Part shown: positions 17,264 to 28,407 of the stretch, piece after piece
How the letters are laid out: each line of letters begins with the position of its first letter
Numbering within the stretch: position 1 is the first letter of the stretch
Assembly: GCA_947497175.1 (NCBI GenBank)
Contig: CANMFM010000004.1
Location: 124,001 to 188,000 of the forward strand
From: an uncultured Aquimarina sp.
GTDB taxonomy: Bacteria > Bacteroidota > Bacteroidia > Flavobacteriales > Flavobacteriaceae
Length of the DNA: 64,000 nt
Direction of reading: 5' to 3'
Made by a program: the position numbers and the translations under genes
Notes under the pieces: generated by a model
Told to the model about the DNA's origin: nothing
The model's database searches: none
The model's input: only the letters and a program-made list of their open reading frames with translations

Positions 17264-19000
17264 CTAATTATTTTTAAGGTTTTCGGCCTGACCAGCCCAA
17301 TCGTCACGTTGTGCTCTTCCAGGGAAAGAACCTGTGATATTATCTAATAAATTATACTCTTTTTCGGTCATTTTACTTACCTGATCAAAAGTAAAGATTC
17401 CAATCTCATTGAGTTTCTTTTCCATTACCGGACCAATTCCGTTAACTTTTTTAAGATCATCTGCTGTTTGAGTTGATGGATCAAAAACTCCTAAATTATC
17501 TAATAAGTCATTAATTTGATCATCAGTAGCAGTAATTACACCTTCTGTCTTCACTTCTTCTTCAATTTTAGCCGAAGAAACTTTTACAGCGGCTTTTGGC
17601 AGCTCATCTCTGTGATCTATACCAGCTTCTCTAAGTTTTTTATATTTCTCACCAGAAGATTTCAAAATTGTCTTTACTTCAGCCTGCGCAATCACCGGGA
17701 ATGTACGTGCATATAGTAAGAATAATACAAAGAAGAATCCGATAGTACCGATAAATATTCCGATATCTACAAACGTAGGAGAAAACATCGTCCAGGATGA
17801 GGGTAAGTAATCTCTGTGTAATGAAGTTACAATAATTACGAAACGCTCAAACCACATACCTATATTCACTACTATAGAAATGATAAAAGAGAACATGATA
17901 CTTCTTCTCAGTTTTGGGAACCACATAAACTGTGGTGAGAATACATTACAGGTCATCATTGCCCAGTATGCCCACCAGTAAGGACCGGTTGCTCTGTTTA
18001 AGAATGCGTACTGCTCATATTCTACTCCAGAATACCACGCGATAAATAATTCTGTAATATATGCCACCCCAACAATAGAGCCAGTAATCATAATCACAAT
18101 GTTCATCAATTCTATATGCTGAATAGTAATATAGTTTTCTAGATTAGATACTTTTCTCATGATAATAAGCAAGGTGTTTACCATTGCGAATCCAGAGAAA
18201 ATTGCTCCCGCAACAAAATACGGCGGAAATATCGTAGTATGCCATCCTGGTATAACCGAAGTAGCAAAGTCAAATGATACAATTGTATGCACAGAAAGTA
18301 CAAGTGGCGTTGCCAAACCTGCTAAGACCAGTGATACTTCTTCGAAACGCTGCCAGTCTTTGGCTCTTCCGCTCCATCCAAAAGAAAGGAGGCCATATAT
18401 TTTTTTATTAAAAGGTGTTATTGCACGATCTCTGATCATCGCAAAATCCGGAAGTAAACCTGTCCACCAAAATACTAAAGATACCGAAAGATACGTAGAG
18501 ATCGCAAATACATCCCAAAGTAATGGTGAATTAAAATTTACCCATAATGATCCAAATTGGTTAGGGATTGGTAATACCCAGTATGCTAACCATGGGCGTC
18601 CCATGTGAATAATTGGAAATAAACCTGCTTGAATAACTGAGAAAATAGTCATCGCCTCTGCAGATCGGTTAATTGCCATTCTCCATTTTTGACGAAATAG
18701 CAATAATACTGCAGAAATTAGAGTTCCGGCGTGACCAATACCTACCCACCAAACAAAGTTGGTGATATCCCAGGCCCATCCTACTGTTTTATTTAATCCC
18801 CAGGTTCCTATACCTGTAGAAACTGTATATATAATACAACCTATTCCCCAAAGGAAAGCAACAAGTGCGATAGAAAACACAATCCACCAAGATTTATTTG
18901 CTTTACCTTCAACCGGTGCAGCAACATCGACCGTTACATCATGGTATGTTTTATCGCCGGTTACTAAAGGCTTTCTTATAGGTGCTTCGTAATGAGACAT
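17264..19000 (-). CDS. actC: Alternative complex III NrfD-like subunit ActC with C-terminal helix-hairpin-helix domain
   Basis: 578 residues. The first 460 or so form a NrfD/PsrC-like membrane protein with ten helices (WAWDITNFVWWVGIGHAG..., ITRMGRPW-like IIHMGRPWLAYW), the quinol-oxidising subunit. After an acidic linker comes a soluble tail (about 515-578), DDLKKVNGIGPVMEKKLNEIGI..., which is a helix-hairpin-helix domain of the kind usually seen in DNA-associated proteins. The tail is in frame and co-translated; its purpose here is unknown. Confidence 0.94.
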   Translation of the reverse strand: MSHYEAPIRKPLVTGDKTYHDVTVDVAAPVEGKANKSWWIVFSIALVAFLWGIGCIIYTVSTGIGTWGLNKTVGWAWDITNFVWWVGIGHAGTLISAVLLLFRQKWRMAINRSAEAMTIFSVIQAGLFPIIHMGRPWLAYWVLPIPNQFGSLWVNFNSPLLWDVFAISTYLSVSLVFWWTGLLPDFAMIRDRAITPFNKKIYGLLSFGWSGRAKDWQRFEEVSLVLAGLATPLVLSVHTIVSFDFATSVIPGWHTTIFPPYFVAGAIFSGFAMVNTLLIIMRKVSNLENYITIQHIELMNIVIMITGSIVGVAYITELFIAWYSGVEYEQYAFLNRATGPYWWAYWAMMTCNVFSPQFMWFPKLRRSIMFSFIISIVVNIGMWFERFVIIVTSLHRDYLPSSWTMFSPTFVDIGIFIGTIGFFFVLFLLYARTFPVIAQAEVKTILKSSGEKYKKLREAGIDHRDELPKAAVKVSSAKIEEEVKTEGVITATDDQINDLLDNLGVFDPSTQTADDLKKVNGIGPVMEKKLNEIGIFTFDQVSKMTEKEYNLLDNITGSFPGRAQRDDWAGQAENLKNN

Positions 19001-19037
19001 AATCCTTTATAATTGAATTGATTCTTTATTTAGTTAA

Positions 19038-22000
19038 TTAGGCTTCTGTAGTATTTCTTACTTTAGTATGATACATCACATTAGGTTTTGTACCTACATG
19101 CTCAAGTAAGTGATACATACGATCATCCTCTTTTAGTTTAGCTACTTTACTATCCTTATCATTGATATCACCAAATACCATAGCACCTGATGAACAAGCT
19201 GCAGAACAAGCCGTTTGGAATTCTCCATCTTCGATTACTCTTCCATCTCGTTTAGCATCCAGAATAGTTTTCTGAGTCATTTGAATACACATAGAACATT
19301 TTTCCATAACCCCTCTAGAACGCACAGTTACATCAGGATTGATGACCATTCTACCTAAATCATTATTCATATGATAATCAAACTCATCATTGTTATTATA
19401 CAAGAACCAGTTGAATCTACGCACTTTGTAAGGACAGTTGTTTGCACAGTATCTAGTACCTACACAACGGTTATATGCCATGTGATTTTGTCCTTGTCTA
19501 CCATGTGATGTTGCAGCCACCGGACATACAGTCTCACATGGAGCGTGATTACAATGCTGACACATTACTGGCTGAAATACTACCTGAGGGTTATCAGATG
19601 GATTTTCCATCTCACCAAACTCAGATAAAGAACTTCCAAGACCTGCAATATCATTTTTCTTAGTATCATCTAAGTTAAAAGAATCTTCAGAAGAATAATA
19701 TCTGTCGATTCGTAACCAGTGCATGTCACGAGACCTACGTATTTCTGATTTTCCTACAACGGGAACATTGTTCTCTGCATGACAAGCAATTACACAAGCA
19801 CCACAACCGGTACATGCATTCAAATCTATAGAAAGATTAAAATGGTGTCCAATAGAACGATCAAACTCATCCCAAAGATCAACTTCTGGAGAAGTTACTT
19901 CATATTCTATATGGTTCTTGCTTACTTCAGGAATAGGATTCCATTCGTGCTTATCTTTTGTATTAAATATCTCAAGCGTCGTTTCTCTAACAATATCTCC
20001 ACGACCCATCAATGTATTATGCAGCTGCACACATGCAAACTCATGCACACCTTCTACCGCAGCAATAGCAACCTCTTGTACAGCATTAAGGTTTTGATAT
20101 AGTGGATAAGCATTCACTCCCACTACCATAGCTTCCTTAAGCCCTTTAGATTTACCATAACCTAAAGCTAAACCAACAGAACCTTGTGCTTGTCCTGGCT
20201 GAATAAGTACCGGCGCGATTACTTCTGATTCTCCAACCGTTACTTTGGCATAACTACCATTCAAAGCCCCGTTAGCTACATTCTCATTAGTCAATCCTAA
20301 TTGTTCTGCATCTGCTTTAGAAACTGTTAAATAGTTATCCCATGAAGTCCTGGTAATAGGATCTGGCATTTCTTGTAACCAAGGGTTATTAGCTTGTTGC
20401 CCATCACCAAGCGACGTTTTCGTATACAACGTAAGTTCTAATCCATTAGATTTAGCATTAGAAAGTCTTCTTGCAGCTGCACCTAAATTAGGACCAGCCG
20501 ATACGGCTTCAGGAGCAGAAACGTCACCTTCTGGTGTCTCAATTGCATCTGCTAATTCTTCTTTTGGAAGCGATGGCGTAACCAAAACACCATCATGTAA
20601 TGCTTGATTCCAAGAAGAACCTCCTAAAATGCCTGTCCAAGCATTTTTAATATAATCATGATACGTTGCCGAATTTCCAGTCCACTTCAATAAAGTTTCC
20701 TGAAACTGTCGTGTATCAAACAACGGCTTAATCGTAGGCTGCATTAGACTATAACTACCTTTCTTAAACTCTACATCTCCCCAAGACTCTAAATAATGAG
20801 GTATGGTAGCTATATAATTGCATGCTGAAGCAGTCTCGTCATTATGCATACTAAATGCTACTGAAAGATCTACTTTCTCAAGACCAGCCTTAAATTCGTT
20901 TGCATTGGGTAACGAATACATAGGATCAACACCAGCAATCAAAAGACCACCAACTCGACCCGCATTCATATCTTTAACCAATTGAGTAACCGCTTTAGCA
21001 TCTCCCTGACGTATGGTACGCGGTGTATTTTCGTTAAACGCTTTACTTTGTATCGCCTTATTAATAGCCAACACAATCAATTGCGCATCTACATCTTGAA
21101 TTCCGGAAACAACCACCGCATTGCTTCCTGCTTTTTGTATTTGTTTTGCAGCTTTTACAACTTCTCCATCCAGACCAGCTCCTAAAGAACTTTTTGATCC
21201 TGAACCTGTAACATAAGCATACAATGCAGCAAGAACTTGTTTTTGTTGTGAAGGTGTAATTGCAATTCGTTTATCAGCATTTGCCCCGGTAAGAGACATA
21301 TTAGATTCAAACTGAATATGTTTAGACATTTTCCCGTTTTTTGGAATACGCCCTTTAGCATAACTACTATCATATCCTCCTCCTTGCCAATCTCCTAAAA
21401 AGTCAGCTGCAACACTTACAATTGTATTTACTTTACCAAAATCATAGTCTGCAAGTGCTCTTTCTCCATACATCATTTGATACGCATCCAAAGCTTCACT
21501 CTGAGACACAGCATCATATACAACATGCTTTACGTTTTGATATTTAGCTTTAAATTCTGTAATCAATTTTGAAGTAGAAGGGCTAGCAAACGTTTGAGTT
21601 AATAAAACAATTTGTTTACCGCCAAGACCGTTAAGCTTAGCTCCAACTTCTTTGTCTAAATCTGCCCAACTTATATCTTCTCCACCTTTTTTAGGTCCTT
21701 GAAGACGCGAACTATCATACAAAGATAATACCGAAGCATGTACTCTTGCATTAGCATCTCCATTAGAAGTAGCTAGATTATTATTTTCAACCTTAATTGG
21801 TCGACCTTCTCTTGTTTTAATTAACACACTTGCAAAATCATAACCATCTGCTATTGTAGTCGCATAGTAATTAGCTACACCAGGAACAATTCTTTCTGGC
21901 TGAACTACGTATGGTATTGATTTTTTAACTGGGCCTTCACAAGCTGCTAATGAAGCAGCTGCTGTACTAAAACCTACATATTTAAGGAAATCACGACGTG

Positions 22001-22151
22001 TAGTCGAAGAATTCTCTAACGACGTTTTATCTCCTAAAAACTCATCCGTAGGAATTTCCTGTACGAATTCGTTTTGCTGTAGCGTCTCAACAATAGAGCT
22101 ATTTTCGTTAAGCTCCTCAACACTTTTCCAGTATTTCTTGTTAGATGACAT
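19038..22151 (-). CDS. actB: Alternative complex III iron-sulfur/molybdopterin-like subunit ActB
   Basis: 1037 residues. The N-terminus has a twin-arginine-type signal (TTRRDFLKYVGFSTAAASLAACEG). A molybdopterin-oxidoreductase-like body is followed by four-cluster ferredoxin modules: CTGCGACVIAC, CQHCNHAPCETVCP, CVGTRYCANNCP, and CSMCIQ...CSAACSSGA. ActB faces the periplasm and carries electrons between the quinol subunit and ActA. It lies between actA and actC. Confidence 0.96.
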   Translation of the reverse strand: MSSNKKYWKSVEELNENSSIVETLQQNEFVQEIPTDEFLGDKTSLENSSTTRRDFLKYVGFSTAAASLAACEGPVKKSIPYVVQPERIVPGVANYYATTIADGYDFASVLIKTREGRPIKVENNNLATSNGDANARVHASVLSLYDSSRLQGPKKGGEDISWADLDKEVGAKLNGLGGKQIVLLTQTFASPSTSKLITEFKAKYQNVKHVVYDAVSQSEALDAYQMMYGERALADYDFGKVNTIVSVAADFLGDWQGGGYDSSYAKGRIPKNGKMSKHIQFESNMSLTGANADKRIAITPSQQKQVLAALYAYVTGSGSKSSLGAGLDGEVVKAAKQIQKAGSNAVVVSGIQDVDAQLIVLAINKAIQSKAFNENTPRTIRQGDAKAVTQLVKDMNAGRVGGLLIAGVDPMYSLPNANEFKAGLEKVDLSVAFSMHNDETASACNYIATIPHYLESWGDVEFKKGSYSLMQPTIKPLFDTRQFQETLLKWTGNSATYHDYIKNAWTGILGGSSWNQALHDGVLVTPSLPKEELADAIETPEGDVSAPEAVSAGPNLGAAARRLSNAKSNGLELTLYTKTSLGDGQQANNPWLQEMPDPITRTSWDNYLTVSKADAEQLGLTNENVANGALNGSYAKVTVGESEVIAPVLIQPGQAQGSVGLALGYGKSKGLKEAMVVGVNAYPLYQNLNAVQEVAIAAVEGVHEFACVQLHNTLMGRGDIVRETTLEIFNTKDKHEWNPIPEVSKNHIEYEVTSPEVDLWDEFDRSIGHHFNLSIDLNACTGCGACVIACHAENNVPVVGKSEIRRSRDMHWLRIDRYYSSEDSFNLDDTKKNDIAGLGSSLSEFGEMENPSDNPQVVFQPVMCQHCNHAPCETVCPVAATSHGRQGQNHMAYNRCVGTRYCANNCPYKVRRFNWFLYNNNDEFDYHMNNDLGRMVINPDVTVRSRGVMEKCSMCIQMTQKTILDAKRDGRVIEDGEFQTACSAACSSGAMVFGDINDKDSKVAKLKEDDRMYHLLEHVGTKPNVMYHTKVRNTTEA

Positions 22152-22203
22152 ATATAATTGATATTAGCTTCTTACTATTTTCCGAATTTCGGATAAAATT
22201 TTA

Positions 22204-23526
22204 TTAATAATGACATTTACCACATTCCAGACCTCCCATTTGAGCGGCTGTTAACTGATCAACACCATATTTTTTCGAAAGTTCTTTGTGAATCTTCTCA
22301 TAGTACTTATTATCAGCAACTTTCACATTAGTTTCTCTGTGACAATTAATACACCACCCCATAGTAAGCGGAGCGTGCTGATACATAATTTCCATTTCCT
22401 CTACCGGACCATGACATTTCTGACATTCAATACCCGCAACACTTACGTGTTGAGAATGGTTAAAGTAAGCGAAGTCTGGCAAATTATGGATACGCACCCA
22501 TTTCACCGGTTCTGTTTTTCCTGTATATTTTTGAGCGTCTGCATCCCAACCAACAGCTTTGTATAGCTTTTGAATCTCACCATCATAAAATTCTTTAGAG
22601 TAATCAGCAGTAGCAGTAGCTTCAGCTACTTCAGCGATAGATTTATGACAGTTCATACAAACGTTTAACGAAGGTATCCCAGAATGCTTACTTACTCTTG
22701 CAGAAGAGTGGCAATACTTACATTCGATTTGATTTTCTCCTGCATGGATTTTATGAGAGTAATGAATTGGCTGAATTGGAGCGTACCCCTGATCAACCCC
22801 CACTTGCATAAAATAGCCATACACAAAGTATCCACTCGCTAAAAGCAATAGAATAGCTGTTACTAAAACTAAAAATTGATTTTCAACAAATGCTTTCCAG
22901 ATTGGCTTTTTTGGCTCAGAAGCAGGCAATTCGATATTATTTGCCTCTGCAAAGCGTCTAAGCGTGTTATTCACTAAAAACAACACCACCATCAACATTA
23001 GAAACACCAATGCCAATATCGCTAAAAGCACATTTGTTGAAATCCCCGAGCCACCATCCGTAGCTACAGCAGTATCTGCTCCTGGCACTGATGCCGGTGG
23101 GTCGGCTTTTGGTATCATTACATACGCAAGGATATCATCAATATCGTCATTGCTTAACTGCGGAAATGCATTCATTGCCGTTCTGTTATACTCTTCATAG
23201 ATAGCAATAGCCTGCGGATCGCCAGAAGCAATCATTGCAGCACTATTCTTAATCCAAGAATACAACCATTCTCGCTCATACTTATCTGCAACGCCATAAA
23301 GAGCCGGACCGGTCATCTTTTTATAACGCTTATGACAAGCTGCACAAAGGGATTTAAATAACTCCTCACCTTTAGCTACATCTCCTCCAGACGAAGCTTC
23401 GGTTGCAACTACTGCACTCGTAGCTGCTTCATCCTGTCCAAAAACAGGATTAAAAAAAGTAAATAAAAAAACAGTTCCTAGGATTAGGATTTTAGAGGCT
23501 GAATTTCGGTATTTCACCTGTTTCAT
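22204..23526 (-). CDS. actA: Alternative complex III multiheme cytochrome c subunit ActA, six heme motifs
   Basis: 440 residues with a signal peptide ending VFG before QDEAATS. There are six CxxCH motifs: CAACH (61-65), then CKYCH, CMNCH, CQKCH, CINCH and CGKCH in the C-terminal half. The first belongs to an N-terminal monoheme cytochrome c domain (about 50-145), joined through transmembrane helices near 165-190 and 215-235 to a pentaheme ActA module. It is the first gene of the act-cta operon. Confidence 0.95.
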   Translation of the reverse strand: MKQVKYRNSASKILILGTVFLFTFFNPVFGQDEAATSAVVATEASSGGDVAKGEELFKSLCAACHKRYKKMTGPALYGVADKYEREWLYSWIKNSAAMIASGDPQAIAIYEEYNRTAMNAFPQLSNDDIDDILAYVMIPKADPPASVPGADTAVATDGGSGISTNVLLAILALVFLMLMVVLFLVNNTLRRFAEANNIELPASEPKKPIWKAFVENQFLVLVTAILLLLASGYFVYGYFMQVGVDQGYAPIQPIHYSHKIHAGENQIECKYCHSSARVSKHSGIPSLNVCMNCHKSIAEVAEATATADYSKEFYDGEIQKLYKAVGWDADAQKYTGKTEPVKWVRIHNLPDFAYFNHSQHVSVAGIECQKCHGPVEEMEIMYQHAPLTMGWCINCHRETNVKVADNKYYEKIHKELSKKYGVDQLTAAQMGGLECGKCHY

Positions 23527-23618
23527 ATTATTAAGTAGAATTATCGTCTTAATTTTGGTATGGTTTTTTCATTCTCTATCATTAAAAAATATAAAAACCG
23601 ACACTTTTAATTCGACGA

Positions 23619-23626
23619 CAAAAGTA
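23619..23626 (-). promoter_or_regulatory. -7 promoter element for the act-cta operon
   Basis: The minus strand reads TACTTTTG, matching TAnnTTTG, 93 bases before the actA start in the divergent intergenic region. A clean -33 box was not found. Confidence 0.4.
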
Positions 23627-23749
23627 CTATAATAAGTCGATTTTGGAAATGTTAGAGAACCGTTAATCATTAATTTATAATAATTCTAAATAATATTTTT
23701 TAGCAATTTTGAGTTATTAAACTTTACCTTTACACCAAATTAATTTGTA

Positions 23750-24220
23750 ATGAGAATGTTAAACACAAAGCTTTATCTTTCAGTATTAGGTTTTTGCCTC
23801 ATATTTACATCATCCACAATTGCTCAAGAGAACCCAAATCCTGTTCTTGACTCTTCAAATAATAACAATTTTGTGCCGGTAAACATTTTACCTCCACCGG
23901 AAGCTTCGGTAACCATTAATCAAGATCCCAAAATAAAAATGCTTTTAGACATCAAAGCAAAAATGGAAAAGAACGGTGATTTTAGCGATCGTTACAAAAT
24001 CCAGTTGTACTATGGGAATTTAAACAAAGCCAACGAAATCATGAAATCCTCAAAGGAATCTTTCCCTCAGTGGGACTCATCTATACAGTGGGAAACTCCA
24101 AATTACAAAGTTTGGATGGGAAATTATCGCACTCGTCTAGAGGCAGACAGAGCGCTTAAAGAAGTACACACCGTGTTTCCGAGTGCCTTTATCTTTAAGC
24201 CGGAAAAAAATAAATCCTAG
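23750..24220 (+). CDS. SPOR-domain protein, exported
   Basis: 156 residues. Signal peptide LYLSVLGFCLIFTSSTIAQ, then a SPOR domain in the C-terminal half (KIQLYYGNLNKANEIM... WMGNYRTRLEADRALKEVHTVFPSAFIF), a fold that binds denuded peptidoglycan glycans. The start may be the ATG two codons further in (MLNTKL). It is transcribed alone, divergently from actA and convergently with infB. Confidence 0.85.
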   Translation: MRMLNTKLYLSVLGFCLIFTSSTIAQENPNPVLDSSNNNNFVPVNILPPPEASVTINQDPKIKMLLDIKAKMEKNGDFSDRYKIQLYYGNLNKANEIMKSSKESFPQWDSSIQWETPNYKVWMGNYRTRLEADRALKEVHTVFPSAFIFKPEKNKS

Positions 24221-24271
24221 TCACGATATAGTAAAACATCAGGAGTTTAACTTTTGATCTTATACCCAACA

Positions 24272-24306
24272 AAAAAGACCTCTATGCAAAACATAGAGGT
24301 CTTTTT
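24272..24306. terminator. Bidirectional terminator between SPOR gene and infB
   Basis: A 15-bp perfect stem (AAAAAGACCTCTATG / CATAGAGGTCTTTTT) with loop CAAAA has A and T runs at both ends, so it can serve both converging genes. Confidence 0.92.
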
Positions 24307-24330
24307 ATATCCTTAAAATATGATATCAAA

Positions 24331-27117
24331 TTATAACTTTTTCTTAACCGCTACTTCTTGATACGCTTCAATGACATCTCCTATTTTAATATCATTGTAG
24401 TTTTTAACCTGTATACCACAATCATATCCTTTACTAACTTCTTTCACATCGTCTTTAAAACGCTTTAGAGAAGCTAATTCTCCTGTATACACTACAACTC
24501 CTTCTCGAATCAGACGAATTCCGGAATTTCTATATATTTTACCACTCTGAACCATACATCCAGCAATAGTACCTATTTTAGAAATCTTAAATGTCTCTCT
24601 AATCTCTGCAGTACCTGTAATTTCTTCCTTCATAACCGGAGAAAGCATTCCTTCCATCGCATCCTTAAGATCGTTGATAGCATCATAAATTATCGAATAC
24701 GTTCTGATATCGATTTCTTCTTTATCTGCTACCTGTCTGGCATTACCTGCCGGCCTTACATTAAAACCTATAATGATCGCATCTGATGCAGAAGCAAGTA
24801 ACACATCACTTTCGGTGATTGCTCCAACAGCTTTATGTATTATATTTACATGAATTTCTTCTGTAGATAGTTTTTGGAATGAATCTGTCAATGCTTCAAC
24901 AGAACCATCCACATCACCTTTTAGAATTATATTTAATTCCTTAAAGTCTCCCAAAGCAATACGACGACCAATCTCATCTAAAGTTATATGACGTTGTGTA
25001 CGTACTGACTGCTCTCTATGCAACTGTGCACGTTTTGACGCTATGTCTTTTGCCTCGCGCTCATCTTCGAGTACGTTAAATTTGTCACCAGCTTGCGGAG
25101 CTCCATCGAGTCCTAAAATAGAGACTGGAGTAGACGGACCTGCTTCTTCGACGTTTTTTCCACGCTCATCATGCATTGCTTTTACTTTACCACTATTTTT
25201 TCCTGCAAGAACATAATCTCCTACACGAAGTGTTCCGGTTTGCACTAATATGGTAGACACGTATCCACGACCCTTATCTAAGAAAGCTTCAACAACGGTT
25301 CCTGATGCTAATCGTGTAGGATTAGCTTTTAGCTCAAGAATTTCGGCTTCTAGCAATACTTTTTCTAATAACTCTTTAACTCCCTGACCTGTTTTAGCAG
25401 AAATATCGTGGGATTGAATTTTACCTCCCCAATCTTCTACTAATAAATTCATAGAAGCCAGTTTTTCTTTTATCTTTTCTGGATTAGCCTCTGGCCTATC
25501 CACTTTGTTAATTGCGAATACAATTGGAACACCAGCCGCCTGAGCATGACTGATTGCCTCTTTTGTCTGTGGCATCACATCATCATCTGCCGCAATAACA
25601 ATAATTGCCAAATCTGTTACTTGTGCACCACGAGCACGCATTGCTGTAAACGCTTCGTGACCTGGTGTATCCAAGAATGCTATTTTTTGACCATTATCTA
25701 ATTGTACTCCATAAGCACCGATATGCTGGGTAATCCCACCACTCTCTCCGGCAATTACATTTTCTTGTCGAATATAATCCAGCAACGATGTTTTACCATG
25801 ATCTACATGCCCCATTACGGTAACGATAGGCGCTCTGTTTACTAGATCTTCTGGAGCATCAACAATCTCTTCTATTGATTCTTCTATATCAGCTGTTACA
25901 AAATTCACTTCGTAACCAAATTCATCGGCAACTATAGAAAGTGTTTCAGCATCTAAACGCTGATTCATAGTTACCATAATACCGAGCGACATACATGCCG
26001 AGATCACCTCTGTAGTAGAGACATTCATCATGGTCGCTACCTCAGAAACGGTAACAAATTCTGTTACTTTAAGAACTTTACTTTCTTGTTCTTGCTGTGC
26101 AACATCATCCTCAGCTTTTTGACGGTGCTGATCTCTTTTATCTCTACGATACTTAGCCGCTTTCGACTTGTTCGATTTACCTTGTAATTTCTCTAAGGTT
26201 TCTCTTACTTGTTTTTGTACTTCTTCTTCGCTAGGCTCTTCTTTAACGATCGCAGGTCTTTTCCCTTTTGCCGGGCCTCTACCGCCTCTGTTACCACCTC
26301 GGTTTCCTCCAGAATTACCACCTGGTCTTCCTCCGCCAGGACCAGAAGCTCCGCTTTCTTTACTGATTCTTCTTCTACGCTTCTTAGGATCTCCACCTCC
26401 AGCAGTTTTCTTATCAGATTTATCATCCTTCTTCTTTGCAGGTTTTTTGAATTGCGCTAAATCAATTTTTTGACCTGTAAAATTAGGACCATCTAATTTT
26501 TTGTATTGGGTTTTAACCTTATCGGGCTCACCGGTTGTTTCTGCAACTGGTGGAGTGACAGGTTTATCTTCTACAACCTTTTTGGCTGCAGGTTTCTCAA
26601 CCTCTTCTTTCTTTTCTAGTTGCTTAGGAGCCTCTTTGGTAATCTTTAGGCCTTTTTTAACCGGTCTATTAGAAACTATTTCGGGCTCTTTCTTTTTCTC
26701 TTCTTCTTTAGGAGAGTCTTGTACTTTTTCTTTGGGCTGCTGTACTTTTTCTTTCTCTTCCTTTTTCTCTAATTCAATCTTACCGACCTGCTTGGGACCG
26801 CTTAATTGAGCTTTGGCTTTTACAACTTCTCTCGCTTCAGCAAGTTTACGCTTTTCTTCCTGCTCATGCTCAATCTGCACACGCAATGCCTCTTTCTCCT
26901 TCCTCTTTTCTTCTCCAACCTCTTTAGAAGCCACCTTTTTACTTTTATCTGTCTGAAATTCATCAAACAGAAGCTGGTATACTTCTTCAGAAATTTTAGT
27001 GGTAGGACGCGCATCTATCTCGTGACCTTTTGCACTCAAAAAGTCAACAGCCCGATCTAGCGAGATATTGAATTCGCGTAATACCTTATTTAATCTCATT
27101 GTTTTTGCTTCAGCCAT
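24331..27117 (-). CDS. infB: Translation initiation factor IF-2
   Basis: 928 residues. The long charged N-terminal part includes a glycine/arginine-rich tract (near 265-295, [12 protein letters not shown]). The G domain starts near 434 with [13 protein letters not shown] (G1), then DTPGHEAF (G3) and NKVD (G4); domains II to IV follow, ending [13 protein letters not shown]. It positions initiator tRNA on the ribosome using GTP. The low-complexity N-terminus creates many antisense ORFs that are not genes. It is the last gene of rimP-nusA-infB. Confidence 0.97.
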   Translation of the reverse strand: MAEAKTMRLNKVLREFNISLDRAVDFLSAKGHEIDARPTTKISEEVYQLLFDEFQTDKSKKVASKEVGEEKRKEKEALRVQIEHEQEEKRKLAEAREVVKAKAQLSGPKQVGKIELEKKEEKEKVQQPKEKVQDSPKEEEKKKEPEIVSNRPVKKGLKITKEAPKQLEKKEEVEKPAAKKVVEDKPVTPPVAETTGEPDKVKTQYKKLDGPNFTGQKIDLAQFKKPAKKKDDKSDKKTAGGGDPKKRRRRISKESGASGPGGGRPGGNSGGNRGGNRGGRGPAKGKRPAIVKEEPSEEEVQKQVRETLEKLQGKSNKSKAAKYRRDKRDQHRQKAEDDVAQQEQESKVLKVTEFVTVSEVATMMNVSTTEVISACMSLGIMVTMNQRLDAETLSIVADEFGYEVNFVTADIEESIEEIVDAPEDLVNRAPIVTVMGHVDHGKTSLLDYIRQENVIAGESGGITQHIGAYGVQLDNGQKIAFLDTPGHEAFTAMRARGAQVTDLAIIVIAADDDVMPQTKEAISHAQAAGVPIVFAINKVDRPEANPEKIKEKLASMNLLVEDWGGKIQSHDISAKTGQGVKELLEKVLLEAEILELKANPTRLASGTVVEAFLDKGRGYVSTILVQTGTLRVGDYVLAGKNSGKVKAMHDERGKNVEEAGPSTPVSILGLDGAPQAGDKFNVLEDEREAKDIASKRAQLHREQSVRTQRHITLDEIGRRIALGDFKELNIILKGDVDGSVEALTDSFQKLSTEEIHVNIIHKAVGAITESDVLLASASDAIIIGFNVRPAGNARQVADKEEIDIRTYSIIYDAINDLKDAMEGMLSPVMKEEITGTAEIRETFKISKIGTIAGCMVQSGKIYRNSGIRLIREGVVVYTGELASLKRFKDDVKEVSKGYDCGIQVKNYNDIKIGDVIEAYQEVAVKKKL

Positions 27118-27161
27118 AAACGCCTTTTATTTAATGCTCAAATATAAATTAATTGTATTTA

Positions 27162-28394
27162 TTAATCTTCAAATTCAGATTTTAATATTTTCATTACTTC
27201 ACTTACTGTCTCTTCTTCAAGATCGGTTCGCTTCACAAGATCGGCCAGATCTTGCTCTAAAATACTCTTAGCAGTATCCAACCCAATCTTAGCAAATTCT
27301 TCAATAATCCAAGAATCGATTTCATCAGTAAACTCTGTAAGCTCAACATCTTCTTCTACTCCTTCTCTAAACACATCAATCTCAAAACCAGTTAATTGAC
27401 CTGCTAATCTGATATTATGCCCACCTCTACCAATGGCTTTAGAAACTTCTTCTGGCCTAAGCATTACTTCGGCTCGATTAGTTTCTTCATTTATTTTAAT
27501 AGATGTAACTTTTGCAGGACTTAATGCTCTGGTTATGTACAATTGTAAATTATTAGTATAATTAATTACATCTATATTTTCATTACCTAATTCTCTTACA
27601 ATACCATGAATTCTAGATCCTTTCATACCAACACAAGCTCCTACAGGATCGATCCTGTCATCATATGAATCAACGGCTACCTTAGCTTTTTCACCAGGAA
27701 TTCTTACTACTTTTTTAACGGTAATTAATCCATCAAAAACTTCAGGTATTTCTGATTCAAATAATTTCTCGAGAAACAAAGGAGATGTTCTTGACATGAT
27801 TATAGAAGGCTTATTTCCTTTAAGCTCTACAGATTCTATAACACCTCTTACATTCTCTCCTTTACGGAAAAAATCTGAAGGTATTTGCCTGTCTTTTGGC
27901 AGAATAATCTCATTTCCCTCATCATCTAACATAATGATTGCCCGATGTCGTATGTGATGAACCTCTGCTGTATATATTTCTCCTTCTAATTCTTTAAACT
28001 GCTTATAAATATTTGTATTATCATGCTCATGGATTTTTGAAATCAAATTTTGGCGTAATGCTAAAATCGAACGTCTTCCTAAATCGATAAGTTTTACTTC
28101 TTCAGATACATCTTCACCTACCTCAAAATCAGGCTCAATTCTACGTGCTGCGGTCAATGATATTTCTTGATTATCGTCTTCAACCTCGCCATCAGCTACA
28201 ACAATACGGTTTCTCCATATTTCTAAATCCCCTTTATCGGGATTTATAATGATATCGAAATTATCATCACTACCAAATTTCTTTTTTAGAGCATTTCTAA
28301 ACACATCTTCTAAGATCGACATAAGTGTCACACGATCTATAAACTTATCATCTTTGAATTCTGAGAATGATTCTATTAATGCGATATTTTCCAT
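27162..28394 (-). CDS. nusA: Transcription termination/antitermination factor NusA
   Basis: 410 residues. N-terminal RNA-polymerase-binding domain, S1 domain (about 135-200), and two KH domains, with VGMKGSRIHGIVRELG (KH1) and AIGRGGHNIRLAGQLTG (KH2). The C-terminal acidic repeats of proteobacterial NusA are absent, as is usual in Bacteroidota. It lies between rimP and infB, the conserved order. Confidence 0.97.
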   Translation of the reverse strand: MENIALIESFSEFKDDKFIDRVTLMSILEDVFRNALKKKFGSDDNFDIIINPDKGDLEIWRNRIVVADGEVEDDNQEISLTAARRIEPDFEVGEDVSEEVKLIDLGRRSILALRQNLISKIHEHDNTNIYKQFKELEGEIYTAEVHHIRHRAIIMLDDEGNEIILPKDRQIPSDFFRKGENVRGVIESVELKGNKPSIIMSRTSPLFLEKLFESEIPEVFDGLITVKKVVRIPGEKAKVAVDSYDDRIDPVGACVGMKGSRIHGIVRELGNENIDVINYTNNLQLYITRALSPAKVTSIKINEETNRAEVMLRPEEVSKAIGRGGHNIRLAGQLTGFEIDVFREGVEEDVELTEFTDEIDSWIIEEFAKIGLDTAKSILEQDLADLVKRTDLEEETVSEVMKILKSEFED

Positions 28395-28407
28395 ATCAAT
28401 ATTATAA

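Noticed and set aside
17260..17307. Longer start for ActD overlapping actC by 44 bases
   Set aside because: The added residues fall inside the actC helix-hairpin-helix coding region and the family start is MASKVIHAL.
26168..27060. Several overlapping frames on both strands within the infB N-terminal region
   Set aside because: They arise from the Lys/Glu/Gly low-complexity coding of IF-2.
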